A stretch of 41,011 bases of DNA from an uncultured Alcanivoracaceae bacterium (lineage in GTDB: Bacteria > Pseudomonadota > Gammaproteobacteria > Xanthomonadales > Marinicellaceae): contig CAMZLQ010000134.1 of NCBI GenBank assembly GCA_947311585.1, positions 1 through 41,011 on the forward strand, written 5' to 3'. Both the position numbers and the translations under genes were made by a program. The notes under the pieces were generated by a model, which did no database searches, was not told where the DNA came from, and saw only the letters and a program-made list of their open reading frames with translations. Shown here one piece after another: positions 16,238 to 24,933 of this stretch. Every line of letters begins with the position of its first letter. Position 1 is the stretch's first letter.

Positions 16238-18281
16238 CGTCAAAAGGCTCCGTATTTGAGGCAACCATGGTTAAAATATCGTAGCTAGCCACGACAACAC
16301 CTTCTTGGTTGGTAATAGAAATATCCCACCGAACCTCTCCATAACCTTTTCCACGTCGGTAAGATTTTTGTTTGCAGGTTAATTTTACCCTTAAATCATC
16401 CCCGGGGTAAACTGGTTCGGTAAAACGCAAATCATCCAGTCCATAATTTGCTAAAACAGGTCCCAGTGAAGGTTCAACAAACAATCCCGCTGCCATTGAA
16501 ACAATAAAATAACCGTGTGCGACTCGCCCATCAAAAAATGGATTTTCAGCTGCCGCTTTGTCATCCATGTGTGCATAAAATTTATCCCCACTTAAATTAG
16601 CAAATTTCTCAATATCATCCAATGTAATGGTTCGTGACTCTGAAAGTAAACTTTGCCCCACTTTAAGCTCCTCAAAATAGAGTTTAAATGGGTGTTTTGG
16701 CGCTTTTATTGTCTTAGCATTGCCAATGTATTTTTGGCAAATACGACTAATCGTTGTGGGCGAACCCTGTAAAGCGGTGCGTTGCATGTAGTGCATAACG
16801 CCACGAATCCCACCCATTTCCTCACCGCCACCTGCTCGTCCTGGACCACCATGGGTCATGTGCGGAAGCGGAGAACCATGCCCCGTTGAAAATTCAGCTG
16901 AATCTCGATTGATTAACACCATGCGCCCATGGAAACTGGCGGTATTCATCACTAACTCACTGACAATTTCATCATCATACCCAAAGATTGAACCCACTAA
17001 CGAACCTTGTCCCATATTGGCAAGTTGGGCAGCTTCATCCAAAGAATCATAAGGCATTAAGGTGGAAACAGGACCAAAAGCCTCAATATCATGCACTTGT
17101 GTGTCTTCTAATGGGTTTTCACACGCCAATAAAATAGGATTAATAAAAGCACCCGCTTTGCTATCAGCTCCAATAGTTTCGACTTCATCGGGGTTGCCGT
17201 ATATAAATTCAGCGTATTTGGATAATTCTGCCACGCGTTCTCGTACTTCACTGCGCTGGGATTCACTGGCTAGCGAGCCCATTTTTACGCCTTCGGTAAG
17301 CGGATCGCCTATCACTATACGCGCCAACCTCTCACTGACAGCATCTGCTACAGGTGAGAGTAATTCTCGCGGCACAATGGCTCGGCGAATGGCGGTGCAT
17401 TTTTGCCCGCATTTAACCGTCATTTCACGCACCACTTCTTTGACGTAAAAATCAAACACCGGTGAATCAACTCGTGTATCAGGTGTCAAAATAGAACAAT
17501 TGAGTGAATCGGCTTCCATGGTAAATCGCACAGAATTATGCATGATGGCTTTATTGGATTTCAAATACTGACCTGTTGTTGCAGAGCCAGTAAAAGCCAC
17601 GGCATCTTGGCAATCCAAATTATCCAACAAATCACCAGTTGAACCACATATTAACTGCACAGCACCCTCTGGCAAAATACCAGATTCAATAATGGCATGA
17701 AACATTTTTTCAGTCACAAAAGAAGTATTAGATGCAGGTTTAACAATCGCAGCAACTCCTGCTAACAAGGTTGGAGCCAACTTTTCTAACATGCCCCAAC
17801 ACGGAAAATTAAAAGCATTAATATGCACGGCAACACCTTGTAACGAAGTGCAAATGTGTTGCCCAATAAATTGATCACTGGCTGAGAGCATTTCCAAATT
17901 TCCATCGACAAACACATTATGGTCAGGCAATTCACGTCGCCCTTTGCCCGAATAAACAAACAACGTACCAATACCACCTTCAATATCAATCCACGAATCC
18001 AGTTTGGTGGCTCCTGTTAAAAAAGACAGTTGATAAAACTCTTTTTTGCGCGACAATAAATAAAGAGCCAGCTCTTTCAACATCAAAGCGCGTTCATGAA
18101 AAGTCATGGCACGAAGTGCCTTACCACCTTTATCTTTGGCATAATCCAACATGCCAGAAAAATCCAGACCCTCAGATGAAATTTCAAAAATTTTCTCACC
18201 CGTTAATGCATTAAAACACGGACGAAATCCATCACTTGCAGTGTGCCACGTTCCCTTGGCGAAAGATTGAAGTTTGTTCAT
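16230..18281 (-). CDS. paaZ: Bifunctional PaaZ: aldehyde dehydrogenase + MaoC-like hydratase
   Basis: A 683-aa fusion with the domain order of PaaZ. The N-terminal aldehyde dehydrogenase (1-520) has the general-base Glu in TMEADSLNC (about 258) and nucleophile Cys in GQKCTAIRRA (about 295). The C-terminal MaoC hot-dog domain (about 540-683) has SGDKFYAHMDDKAA and FDGRVAHGYF, carrying the hydratase Asp/His pair. In phenylacetate breakdown PaaZ hydrolyses the oxepin-CoA ring and oxidises the resulting aldehyde. No other paa gene lies here; instead paaZ opens a run of lipid-modifying genes. A detached paaZ or a related CoA-thioester aldehyde role is possible. Confidence 0.9.
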   Translation of the reverse strand: MNKLQSFAKGTWHTASDGFRPCFNALTGEKIFEISSEGLDFSGMLDYAKDKGGKALRAMTFHERALMLKELALYLLSRKKEFYQLSFLTGATKLDSWIDIEGGIGTLFVYSGKGRRELPDHNVFVDGNLEMLSASDQFIGQHICTSLQGVAVHINAFNFPCWGMLEKLAPTLLAGVAAIVKPASNTSFVTEKMFHAIIESGILPEGAVQLICGSTGDLLDNLDCQDAVAFTGSATTGQYLKSNKAIMHNSVRFTMEADSLNCSILTPDTRVDSPVFDFYVKEVVREMTVKCGQKCTAIRRAIVPRELLSPVADAVSERLARIVIGDPLTEGVKMGSLASESQRSEVRERVAELSKYAEFIYGNPDEVETIGADSKAGAFINPILLACENPLEDTQVHDIEAFGPVSTLMPYDSLDEAAQLANMGQGSLVGSIFGYDDEIVSELVMNTASFHGRMVLINRDSAEFSTGHGSPLPHMTHGGPGRAGGGEEMGGIRGVMHYMQRTALQGSPTTISRICQKYIGNAKTIKAPKHPFKLYFEELKVGQSLLSESRTITLDDIEKFANLSGDKFYAHMDDKAAAENPFFDGRVAHGYFIVSMAAGLFVEPSLGPVLANYGLDDLRFTEPVYPGDDLRVKLTCKQKSYRRGKGYGEVRWDISITNQEGVVVASYDILTMVASNTEPFDDA

Positions 18282-18431
18282 AAAAGGCTGTAATTATTCA
18301 AAGAGGAATATTGTACCATTAAATCATAAAAGTTTTTATTTGCTAATTCCTTCGCCGACAAAAACTTCAACTATGTTACTTTTATTCTAGAGATATTAAG
18401 GAATTGCCACTATAAATTTTCCCTCTGAACC

Positions 18432-18460
18432 TTGTATTTTCGGAATAGTATTCCTATAAT
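18432..18460 (+). promoter_or_regulatory. Sigma-70 promoter with palindromic operator in its spacer
   Basis: TTGTAT (18432-18437) and TATAAT (18455-18460) are separated by exactly 17 bp. The 17-bp spacer ends with a perfect 13-bp palindrome, GGAATA-G-TATTCC (18442-18454). Transcription should start near 18467, at the ATG at 18468, predicting a leaderless or nearly leaderless mRNA. Confidence 0.7.
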
Positions 18461-18467
18461 ACAATAT

Positions 18468-19643
18468 ATGAAACAACGTTGGATTCAATCAGAATTATTA
18501 AAAAGGTTAGACTTTTCACCTGCTGTAGCTCTTTTGGGGACACGACAAGTGGGAAAAACCACGCTCGCTTATGAAATTTCAAATCAGAGAAATTCTATTT
18601 ATTTGGATTTGGAGTCACCAAAAGATTTGTCAAAACTCAGTGACGCTGAATCTTATTTTTTGCAACATTGTGATAAATTAATTATTTTGGATGAAATCCA
18701 ACGCGCTCCTGAGCTGTTTAGTATCTTGCGCAGTGTTATCGACCACAATATTCGTCACGGGAAACAAACAGGACAGTTTTTAATTTTGGGCTCTGCTTCT
18801 ATGGATTTGTTACGGCAATCATCCGAAAGTTTAGCTGGGCGCATTACCTATCTCGAAATGACTGGATTTAATGGTTTAGAAGTGCCGAATCAAACTACTC
18901 AAGATATAAACAAACTGTGGTTTCGCGGTGGTTATCCACGCAGTTATTTGGCAACAAACGATACACAAAGTCAATTATGGATTGAAGATTTGATTCGCAC
19001 TTATTTAGAGCGTGATATCCCTTCTTTTGGTTTTCGAGTTTCTGCCACACGGTTAAGAAGGCTTTGGACCATGTTGTCACATTTACAAGGAGAGGTTGTC
19101 AATTATTCTACTTTAGCCAGCAACCTAGAAGTCGATGGCAAAACAGTAAGTAAATATATTGATATCTTGGTTGATTTATTATTGGTCAGGCGTTTAGAAA
19201 CTTGGCATAGCAATGTTAAAAAACGTTTGATAAAATCCCCTCGTTTTTATGTGCGAGATAGTGGAATCTTGCACTGCCTGTTATCAATTCCTGAATATGA
19301 ATCATTGTTATCCAATCCTATACTGGGAAAAAGTTGGGAAGGTTTTGTCATGGAAAATATTATGTCAATAATACCTGCCCACATAAAACCTTATTTTTAT
19401 CGAACCTCTGCTGGAGCTGAAATTGATTTGGTGTTAAAAATATCGAACAATGAAACATGGGCAATAGAAATTAAAACGGGACTTTCTCCCAAAATTTCAA
19501 AAGGATTTTATAGCTCTTGCGAGGATATTAATGCCACACAACGTTTTGTGGTTTATGGCGGCTTAGAACAGTACCCAATTAAAAATCGAGTAACCATGAT
19601 TTCTTTGCTAGGAATTATGAATAAGCTGTTGGAAATATTATAA
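18468..19643 (+). CDS. AAA_14/DUF4143 family ATPase
   Basis: A 391-aa protein. The N-terminal ATPase has Walker A GTRQVGKTTLAYE (about 25-37), Walker B LIILDEIQ and sensor LILGSAS. A winged-helix-like middle follows, then the C-terminal DUF4143 domain, where TSAGAEIDLVL...WAIEIKTG shows the D-x(n)-E-x-K pattern of the PD-(D/E)XK nuclease-like fold. The family is widespread, often horizontally transferred, and of unknown function. I place the start at ATG 18468 (MKQRWIQSELL), because a TTG further upstream (18432) coincides with the -35 box. The gene has its own strong promoter, opposite to paaZ, and lies in an accessory patch with a lipoprotein and an IS remnant. Confidence 0.88.
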   Translation: MKQRWIQSELLKRLDFSPAVALLGTRQVGKTTLAYEISNQRNSIYLDLESPKDLSKLSDAESYFLQHCDKLIILDEIQRAPELFSILRSVIDHNIRHGKQTGQFLILGSASMDLLRQSSESLAGRITYLEMTGFNGLEVPNQTTQDINKLWFRGGYPRSYLATNDTQSQLWIEDLIRTYLERDIPSFGFRVSATRLRRLWTMLSHLQGEVVNYSTLASNLEVDGKTVSKYIDILVDLLLVRRLETWHSNVKKRLIKSPRFYVRDSGILHCLLSIPEYESLLSNPILGKSWEGFVMENIMSIIPAHIKPYFYRTSAGAEIDLVLKISNNETWAIEIKTGLSPKISKGFYSSCEDINATQRFVVYGGLEQYPIKNRVTMISLLGIMNKLLEIL

Positions 19644-19690
19644 AATAAAAGTAAGATATTATGTTCTACTACACAGGTGAAGATATTACC

Positions 19691-20296
19691 ATGAAAATAA
19701 TATTATCAATACTATTACTTATACTCTTTACATCTTGTGGGACGGTTGAGCATAAAAAGCCAATTACGTCTGATGATAAAATAATCGTTAAAACTTTAGC
19801 TGAGGCAGACACTACTTTGATTGAATTCTGTAAGGAAAATAACTGTAGGAAGGATAATTCTTTTAAATTAATAAGAGCTAATAAAAGTGTATTTGATTAT
19901 TCTTCTGAATTGGATCCTCCAGCTATTCAAGGTGAATATATTACAATATTCCCTGGCGAAACACTATATATTGAGGCTGAAGAAACTGACACCAAGCCCA
20001 TTAATTTTGTCCAAGTCAAAGAAATTCGCAATCCAAGTAAAACCATAATTTTTAGATTTTGGCAGGAGCCAGATGCCAAAACACCAAGAATGATGCTTGA
20101 AGTTACAAATCCTTTCTCAAAACCTCTAAGATATAACTTATTTATGATGGATACATTCAAATACAACCTATATAAAACCAGTAGCTGCCCTGTTAGTGGA
20201 AAAATATTTGAAATGTGGGGAGATACAATTTTCCAATTATTATTTGAAAATCTAAAGTTTGTACAGGAAGGCGAATCGATGTCATGCGTTGAATAA
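19691..20296 (+). CDS. Putative lipoprotein of unknown function
   Basis: A 201-aa protein with a lipoprotein signal peptide (MKIILSILLLILFTSC, lipobox FTSC, Cys16). The mature part contains a beta-rich region (ITIFPGETLYIEAEE, TIIFRFWQEP) and six cysteines in all after the lipobox region, including CKENNC and a late CPVS/SCVE pair. I chose ATG 19691 over an in-frame ATG at 19661 because it yields the lipobox and has GGTGAAG at good spacing. No family recognised. It follows the DUF4143 ATPase by 47 bp on the same strand and could be co-transcribed; a shared function is not evident. Confidence 0.65.
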   Translation: MKIILSILLLILFTSCGTVEHKKPITSDDKIIVKTLAEADTTLIEFCKENNCRKDNSFKLIRANKSVFDYSSELDPPAIQGEYITIFPGETLYIEAEETDTKPINFVQVKEIRNPSKTIIFRFWQEPDAKTPRMMLEVTNPFSKPLRYNLFMMDTFKYNLYKTSSCPVSGKIFEMWGDTIFQLLFENLKFVQEGESMSCVE

Positions 20297-20415
20297 TATC
20301 ACCTTAAATATTTGAACTATTGTATGCCAAAGCAATATGCTGTTATTCTTTTCCCCAACACCCCTCCTATGTCAGGATAGTTATCGCCGCTAGTTTTCAA
20401 TAGAGGCAAACCATA

Positions 20416-20580
20416 ATGTGTGCAAAATTTAGTCAATCATTTAAAAAGCAAGCAGCAAAAAAAGCATTAAAGCGAGAAAATAGAGTTGGTGTAAAAGCCC
20501 TGTCAATGAAATATCAGTTGGTTATTCTCCATTGCAAAAATGGATTGTACAAAGATAAAAACATTCAAATAAATAACTAA
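20416..20580 (+). pseudogene. Remnant of IS transposase OrfA (HTH_Tnp_1 N-terminus), frameshifted
   Basis: The open frame encodes 54 residues starting MCAKFSQSFKKQAAKKALKR, the start of a transposase helix-turn-helix domain (IS3-type OrfA). After residue 34 the continuation is lost, but shifting by one base at about 20520 restores VGYSPLQKWIVQR, the expected second half of the HTH, which then meets TAA. The rest of the element (OrfB, integrase core) is absent; rsmJ ends 4 bp beyond. This is therefore a decayed insertion-sequence end, not a functional gene. Upstream at about 20370, TGTCAGGATAG could be the old terminal inverted repeat, but no partner was found. Confidence 0.7.
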
Positions 20581-20583
20581 CAC

Positions 20584-21279
20584 CTACAACGCATAAACAT
20601 CAAACCTTGCAGCTTTACCGATGACTTGTGAAGTGGGTTTTTTGTTGCAGACAAAATCGGCTTTGACAGGGCGTTTAATGACTACTTTTTTAGCCTTTGA
20701 GCCTTTGGCTTGTTCGAATAAATCTTCTGCCATTTGCCCTTGGTGACCGACAAAGCTTTGCAAAAAAGTCATTTGTTTATTATTTTTGGCTGATTTTTTG
20801 GTTGCAGGGTACATGGGGTCAATGTAGATAACTTCGCAAGTGGTTTTTAAGATATTCGGTAAGGCATCTTTTTTATAAACCTTTATGCTTTCTATGTCTG
20901 CACGGTTCAGCCCATCTTTAAGTAGAGCGCACATCAATGGGTTGGACTCGTAGGCTTCAATTTGTGAGCCAGTGAGGGATAAAAGGTAGGCATCTTTGCC
21001 AAATCCTGCGGTGCAATCCATGACTGTTGTGGGGTGTTTCTTTTTTCCCAAAACTGCCTTTATCACCAACTCTGCATTGAGGTGTGCTTGGGAACGAAAT
21101 TTGAGTTGTTTGGATTGAAAATCAACAAAAACGTGGTGTTTATCTTTTTTGTTGAAGACAGAAAGCTTTTGCTCAAATAACTCTATATGATAATCGGTAT
21201 TAGCGTTTAAAACAGGGTCTAAATCCAGTGGATTTAGACCCAACAATTCGATACGCAATTTAACTGCTTGTGACAGCAT
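20584..21279 (-). CDS. rsmJ: 16S rRNA (guanine1516-N2)-methyltransferase RsmJ
   Basis: A 231-aa class I SAM-dependent methyltransferase of the RsmJ (YhiQ) family. SAM-binding motif MDCTAGFGKDAYLLSLTG (about 95-112), acidic loop in EAYESNPLMCALLKDGL, the catalytic YIDPMYP and the family block QSFVGHQGQMAEDLFEQA are visible, followed by KKVVIKRP and the terminal RFDVYAL. It methylates G1516 of 16S rRNA. It starts 6 bp after the end of the citrate synthase reading frame, on the same strand, so it may be transcribed with it. The IS remnant lies directly beyond its 3' end. Confidence 0.92.
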   Translation of the reverse strand: MLSQAVKLRIELLGLNPLDLDPVLNANTDYHIELFEQKLSVFNKKDKHHVFVDFQSKQLKFRSQAHLNAELVIKAVLGKKKHPTTVMDCTAGFGKDAYLLSLTGSQIEAYESNPLMCALLKDGLNRADIESIKVYKKDALPNILKTTCEVIYIDPMYPATKKSAKNNKQMTFLQSFVGHQGQMAEDLFEQAKGSKAKKVVIKRPVKADFVCNKKPTSQVIGKAARFDVYAL

Positions 21280-21285
21280 AAAAAC

Positions 21286-22578
21286 CTATCTATTCGAAAT
21301 ATCTTTATAGTCCCGAGTTGTAGGGCCAGTGTAAACTTGACGTGGTCGACCGATGCGCGTATCGGGTGTTTCATACTGCTCAAGCCATTGCGAAACCCAA
21401 CCCACTGTGCGTGCGATAGCAAACATTACGGTGAACATTTGTTTTGGTATGCCCAAAGCTTTGTAAATGATTCCAGAGTAGAAATCCACATTTGGGTACA
21501 GTTTCTTCTCAACAAAGTATGGGTCTTTTAATGCAATCTCTTCAAGCTTCATTGCCAACTCTAATTGCGGATCATTAACACCTAATTCATTGAGTACTTC
21601 ATGACAAGCTTTACGAATAATCGTCGCTCTTGGGTCAAAGTTTTTATAAACACGGTGACCAAAACCCATTAATCGGAATTTATCGCTTTTATCTTTGGCT
21701 TTTGCAACGTATTTATCACAGTTTGAAACATCACCAATTTCATCCAACATGTTCAAAACCGCTTCGTTGGCGCCACCATGAGCTGGTCACCAAAGTGAAG
21801 CAATACCCGCTGAAACACAGGCAAAAGGATTCGCACCTGTTGAACCAACAAGTCTAACGGTAGATGTAGAGGCGTTTTGTTCATGATCAGCATGCAGCAT
21901 AAACAATAAATCCAGCGCTTTAGCTGCTACGGGATTTGGCTCATAAGGCTCTGATGGCACGGCATACATCATGTGCAACAATCTTTCAGTAAAGTTCAAA
22001 TCATTGCGTGGGTAAACAAAAGGCTGTCCCACTGAGTTTTTGTAAACTGAAGCGGCTATTGTTGGCATTTTGGCAATCAATCTGACTGCGGCTAAACGTC
22101 TATGCTCAGGGTCAGACATATTCATCCAGTCATGATAAAATGCAGCAAAAGAACCCACAACGCCAACCATCATCGCCATTGGGTGTGCATCGTATTGAAA
22201 ACCCGACATCAACATCTTCATTTTTTCGTGCACCATGGTGTGGTAACGAATTTCGGTATCAAAATCTTCGTATTGATTTTTGGTTGGTAGCTCCCCATTC
22301 AACAATAAATATGAAGTTTCAACAAAATTGGAATTTTCTGCCAACTGTTCAATTGGATAGCCACGATAAAGTAACACACCTTTTCCACCATCAATGAATG
22401 TGATGGCACTTCGGCATGCTGCTGTTGCGGCAAAACCAGAATCATAGGTGAAATAACCTGAATTTTTGTGTAAGGTTTTTAAGTCAAATGTTGGTGGACC
22501 CATTGAACCCGTAATAATCGGAAGCTCAACGGACTGATCTGAATCAGGAAAATTAATTGTAACGTGCTTATTGTTCAT
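21286..22578 (-). pseudogene. gltA: Citrate synthase gene interrupted by one in-frame TGA
   Basis: The frame from ATG 22578 to the stop at 21286 encodes a full-length type II citrate synthase (430 positions; E. coli GltA 427) except for TGA at 21787-21789. The upstream part (263 aa) ends [14 protein letters not shown]; the downstream part resumes in the same frame with [22 protein letters not shown] and runs to the normal C-terminus. The stop replaces the glycine of the invariant LWGPAHGG motif (GGA to TGA, one base). The catalytic histidines ([19 protein letters not shown]) and catalytic Asp all lie after it, so the short product would be inactive. No other decay is seen. Because the enzyme is normally central, an error in the sequence is the first suspect; readthrough or recent loss are alternatives. 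A GGGG-type ribosome site precedes the ATG. Confidence 0.85.
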
Positions 22579-23022
22579 AGAATAATACCCCTATGTTTGT
22601 GTGTTTAAAACATACGTTTGATTGCTTGGCTGCTCCAATAAAGTAATCAAAGTAAAAGATTTGACTATTTTAACTTAAAACAAAATTTTACTCCACAAAC
22701 TTTGCCACTATTTTCTGTTGCCTTACTCAATTTTCAATAGTTAAACTTAAATTAACGTGTAATCAATTGCTACTTATAGTCAATCAATAAAATTTGGAGA
22801 AGTATAAGTGTAATGGGCGAGTTTTATCGGAGACATTTTGAACCACTTTTCCTTAATTCGTTAAATTTCTGATTTGGAGTTAAATAATTATTTTCTGAAT
22901 TTAGCCTTTACAATCAACCTATCTTATCAAACAGCTAAAAACAGGTATAAAAATCATCTGCCTTACCGTGATGAAGCGACTGAGATTTTATAGCCTTTGA
23001 TTGATTATTTTGACTATGAAAT
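22579..23022. other. 444-bp intergenic region upstream of gltA
   Basis: A+T-rich and without a convincing gene on either strand. It must hold the gltA promoter on the minus strand and receives the end of the yoaA-type gene. A 19-codon open frame (ATG 22814, MGEFYRRHF...) after a GGAG-like sequence is too short to support. The segment around 22806-22832 (TGTAATGGGCGAG...) begins like an IS end, but no transposase or partner repeat is visible. Confidence 0.5.
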
Positions 23023-24930
23023 TTAAATCTTGGTAAATGATTGCTCGATTTTTTCTTTATTTGTGGTTTTTCGCATTTTTGGCAAACTGTTGATGAATTG
23101 TTTGCCGTAGGACTTAAAAATAATGCGTTTGTCGCAAATTACTAAAATACCCTTATCTGTTTCGGAACGAATGAGGCGACCTACTCCTTGCTTTAATGTG
23201 ATTATCGCTTTGGGTAATTGGTAATCAAAAAAAGCGTTGCCGCCATTTTCTACAATTTTATTAACTCGTGCTTGTAAAACTGGATCATCAGGATGTGCAA
23301 AGGGCAGTTTGTCGATTATAACGCATGAAAGGTTATCACCAGCCACATCAACCCCTTCCCAAAAACTGGCAGCACCCAATAAAACACCATTGCCTGAGTC
23401 GCTAAAATCTGCCAATAACTGATGGCGCGAGCCTTGCCCTTGAACAAACAAAGGTTTATCCAATTTGTCTTGAAAAAATTCGGCAGCTTTATTTAACGCT
23501 CGATGACTGGTGAATAAAAAGAAAATGCCGCCTTTGGTCTGTTTTATCATCGGCAATAGGTGTTCGCATATTGCTTGAGTAAAGTTAAAATCATTGGCAT
23601 CTGGCACTTCTTTTGGCACGTAAATCAACGCGTTGTTTTCGTAATCAAAAGGACTATCAACCAGCATGGTTTCGCTGTCGATAAATCCTGTTTCTTTTTT
23701 ATAATGCCCAAAAGATTGATTGACTGCCAATGTCGCAGAAGTAAGTATCCATGCCGCTTTATTTTCGTTACGGAACTTTGTTAGTGGGTCCGAAATATCT
23801 AACGGCGTTTTGTGAAAAATAAAATACTTGTTGCGGTTTTCGTACCAATAAATAAAGTCTGCACTTAATTTGCCTAAAATTTCACCCATAAACACAACTA
23901 ACGCCTCTGCTCGCATAAAACACGACTCTAACCCCTTGGATGAGGCCGCCAAAGGCTTTAATACTTCGGCCAATTCTTGCAAAGAATTTTGCAACAATTC
24001 AAGATGTTCGGTATTGGCTTTTTTTTCCAGTAAAGAAACCAATGTATCGGTATCCTTGACTTCTGCAAATTGCAGGTAAATATCCCGTAAGGACTGTTCA
24101 ACACCCTTATGCTCTGCTGTAATTGCGGCAAATGCACCCGAAACTTCTCCTGCTTCTTTGGCACAGTCATTGAGTAAATCTTGGCACTGATAGGATGAAA
24201 AAGATTGACTAAAAAATTTCGAAGCTATTTCTGGAACTTGATGAGCCTCATCTAAAATAATAACTTCTGCATCGGGTAACAATTCACCAAAACCTTCCTG
24301 TTTTAACGCCATATCGGCAAAAAGCAAATGGTGATTAACCACTAAAATATCAGCTTCCATGGCCCGACGTCGAGCTTTCATAACCAAACATTCGGTATAA
24401 CTGGGGCACTCTGTGCTTAGGCAATTATCAGCATTAGAGGTGACATGTCGCCAAATTAAGTCATTTTCTGCCACGTCTTCAAGCTCAGCTTTATCACCAA
24501 CCTTGGTCTTGTGTGACCATTTTTCTATAATGTGCAATGGAATTGCCAAATCTGGATTGTGGGCAATGCGTGAATGCAATGCGCTGTACATGCGGTGATG
24601 GCACAAATAATTTGAACGCCCTTTAAGTAAGCGAATTTTAGGCTTGAGTTCCATGATTTCTAACACTTTAGGTAAATCACGGTAAAACAATTGTTCTTGC
24701 AGGTTTTTTGTTCCAGTAGAAACAATGGTTTTTTTATTCTTCAAAATAGCAGGAACCAAATAAGCAAAGGTCTTGCCAGTGCCTGTGCCAGCCTCAGCAA
24801 TGAGTGTGCCATTGTCATGTATGGTTTGCTCAATTTTTTCTGCCAATTCCACTTGCACTTGGCGGGCTTTAAAGTTTTTAAATTTTTTAGCGAAAATCCC
24901 TTCTTCACCTAAAACATCAACTACACTCAT
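23023..24930 (-). CDS. yoaA: DinG/YoaA-family ATP-dependent DNA helicase (XPD-like)
   Basis: A 635-aa superfamily 2 iron-sulfur helicase. Walker A is EAGTGTGKTFAYLVP (about 45-60) and the DEAH box is in VIILDEAHQVPEIA (about 228). The iron-sulfur cluster cysteines lie between them (LCHHR, NCLSTEC, YTEC), and the C-terminal helicase motifs FFLFTSHRAL, SFWEGVDVAG and GVGRLIRSETDKG are intact. The length and FeS spacing fit YoaA (636 aa in E. coli) rather than DinG (about 716). YoaA unwinds damaged or forked DNA with the polymerase chi subunit. It follows the TPR lipoprotein gene by 3 bp, in an operon with rimI. Confidence 0.9.
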   Translation of the reverse strand: MSVVDVLGEEGIFAKKFKNFKARQVQVELAEKIEQTIHDNGTLIAEAGTGTGKTFAYLVPAILKNKKTIVSTGTKNLQEQLFYRDLPKVLEIMELKPKIRLLKGRSNYLCHHRMYSALHSRIAHNPDLAIPLHIIEKWSHKTKVGDKAELEDVAENDLIWRHVTSNADNCLSTECPSYTECLVMKARRRAMEADILVVNHHLLFADMALKQEGFGELLPDAEVIILDEAHQVPEIASKFFSQSFSSYQCQDLLNDCAKEAGEVSGAFAAITAEHKGVEQSLRDIYLQFAEVKDTDTLVSLLEKKANTEHLELLQNSLQELAEVLKPLAASSKGLESCFMRAEALVVFMGEILGKLSADFIYWYENRNKYFIFHKTPLDISDPLTKFRNENKAAWILTSATLAVNQSFGHYKKETGFIDSETMLVDSPFDYENNALIYVPKEVPDANDFNFTQAICEHLLPMIKQTKGGIFFLFTSHRALNKAAEFFQDKLDKPLFVQGQGSRHQLLADFSDSGNGVLLGAASFWEGVDVAGDNLSCVIIDKLPFAHPDDPVLQARVNKIVENGGNAFFDYQLPKAIITLKQGVGRLIRSETDKGILVICDKRIIFKSYGKQFINSLPKMRKTTNKEKIEQSFTKI

Positions 24931-24933
24931 GGG

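Noticed and set aside
21286-21756. A separate 156-aa citrate-synthase-like gene starting at ATG 21756.
   Set aside because: It is in the same frame as the upstream part and lacks the N-terminal two thirds; it is the tail of the interrupted gene.
21286-22578. Selenocysteine insertion at the citrate synthase TGA.
   Set aside because: The position is an invariant glycine, not a redox site, and I see no convincing selenocysteine-insertion hairpin just downstream.
22806-22900. Small frame at 22814 and IS-like end TGTAATGGGCGAG.
   Set aside because: Nineteen codons only; no transposase residues or partner repeat visible.
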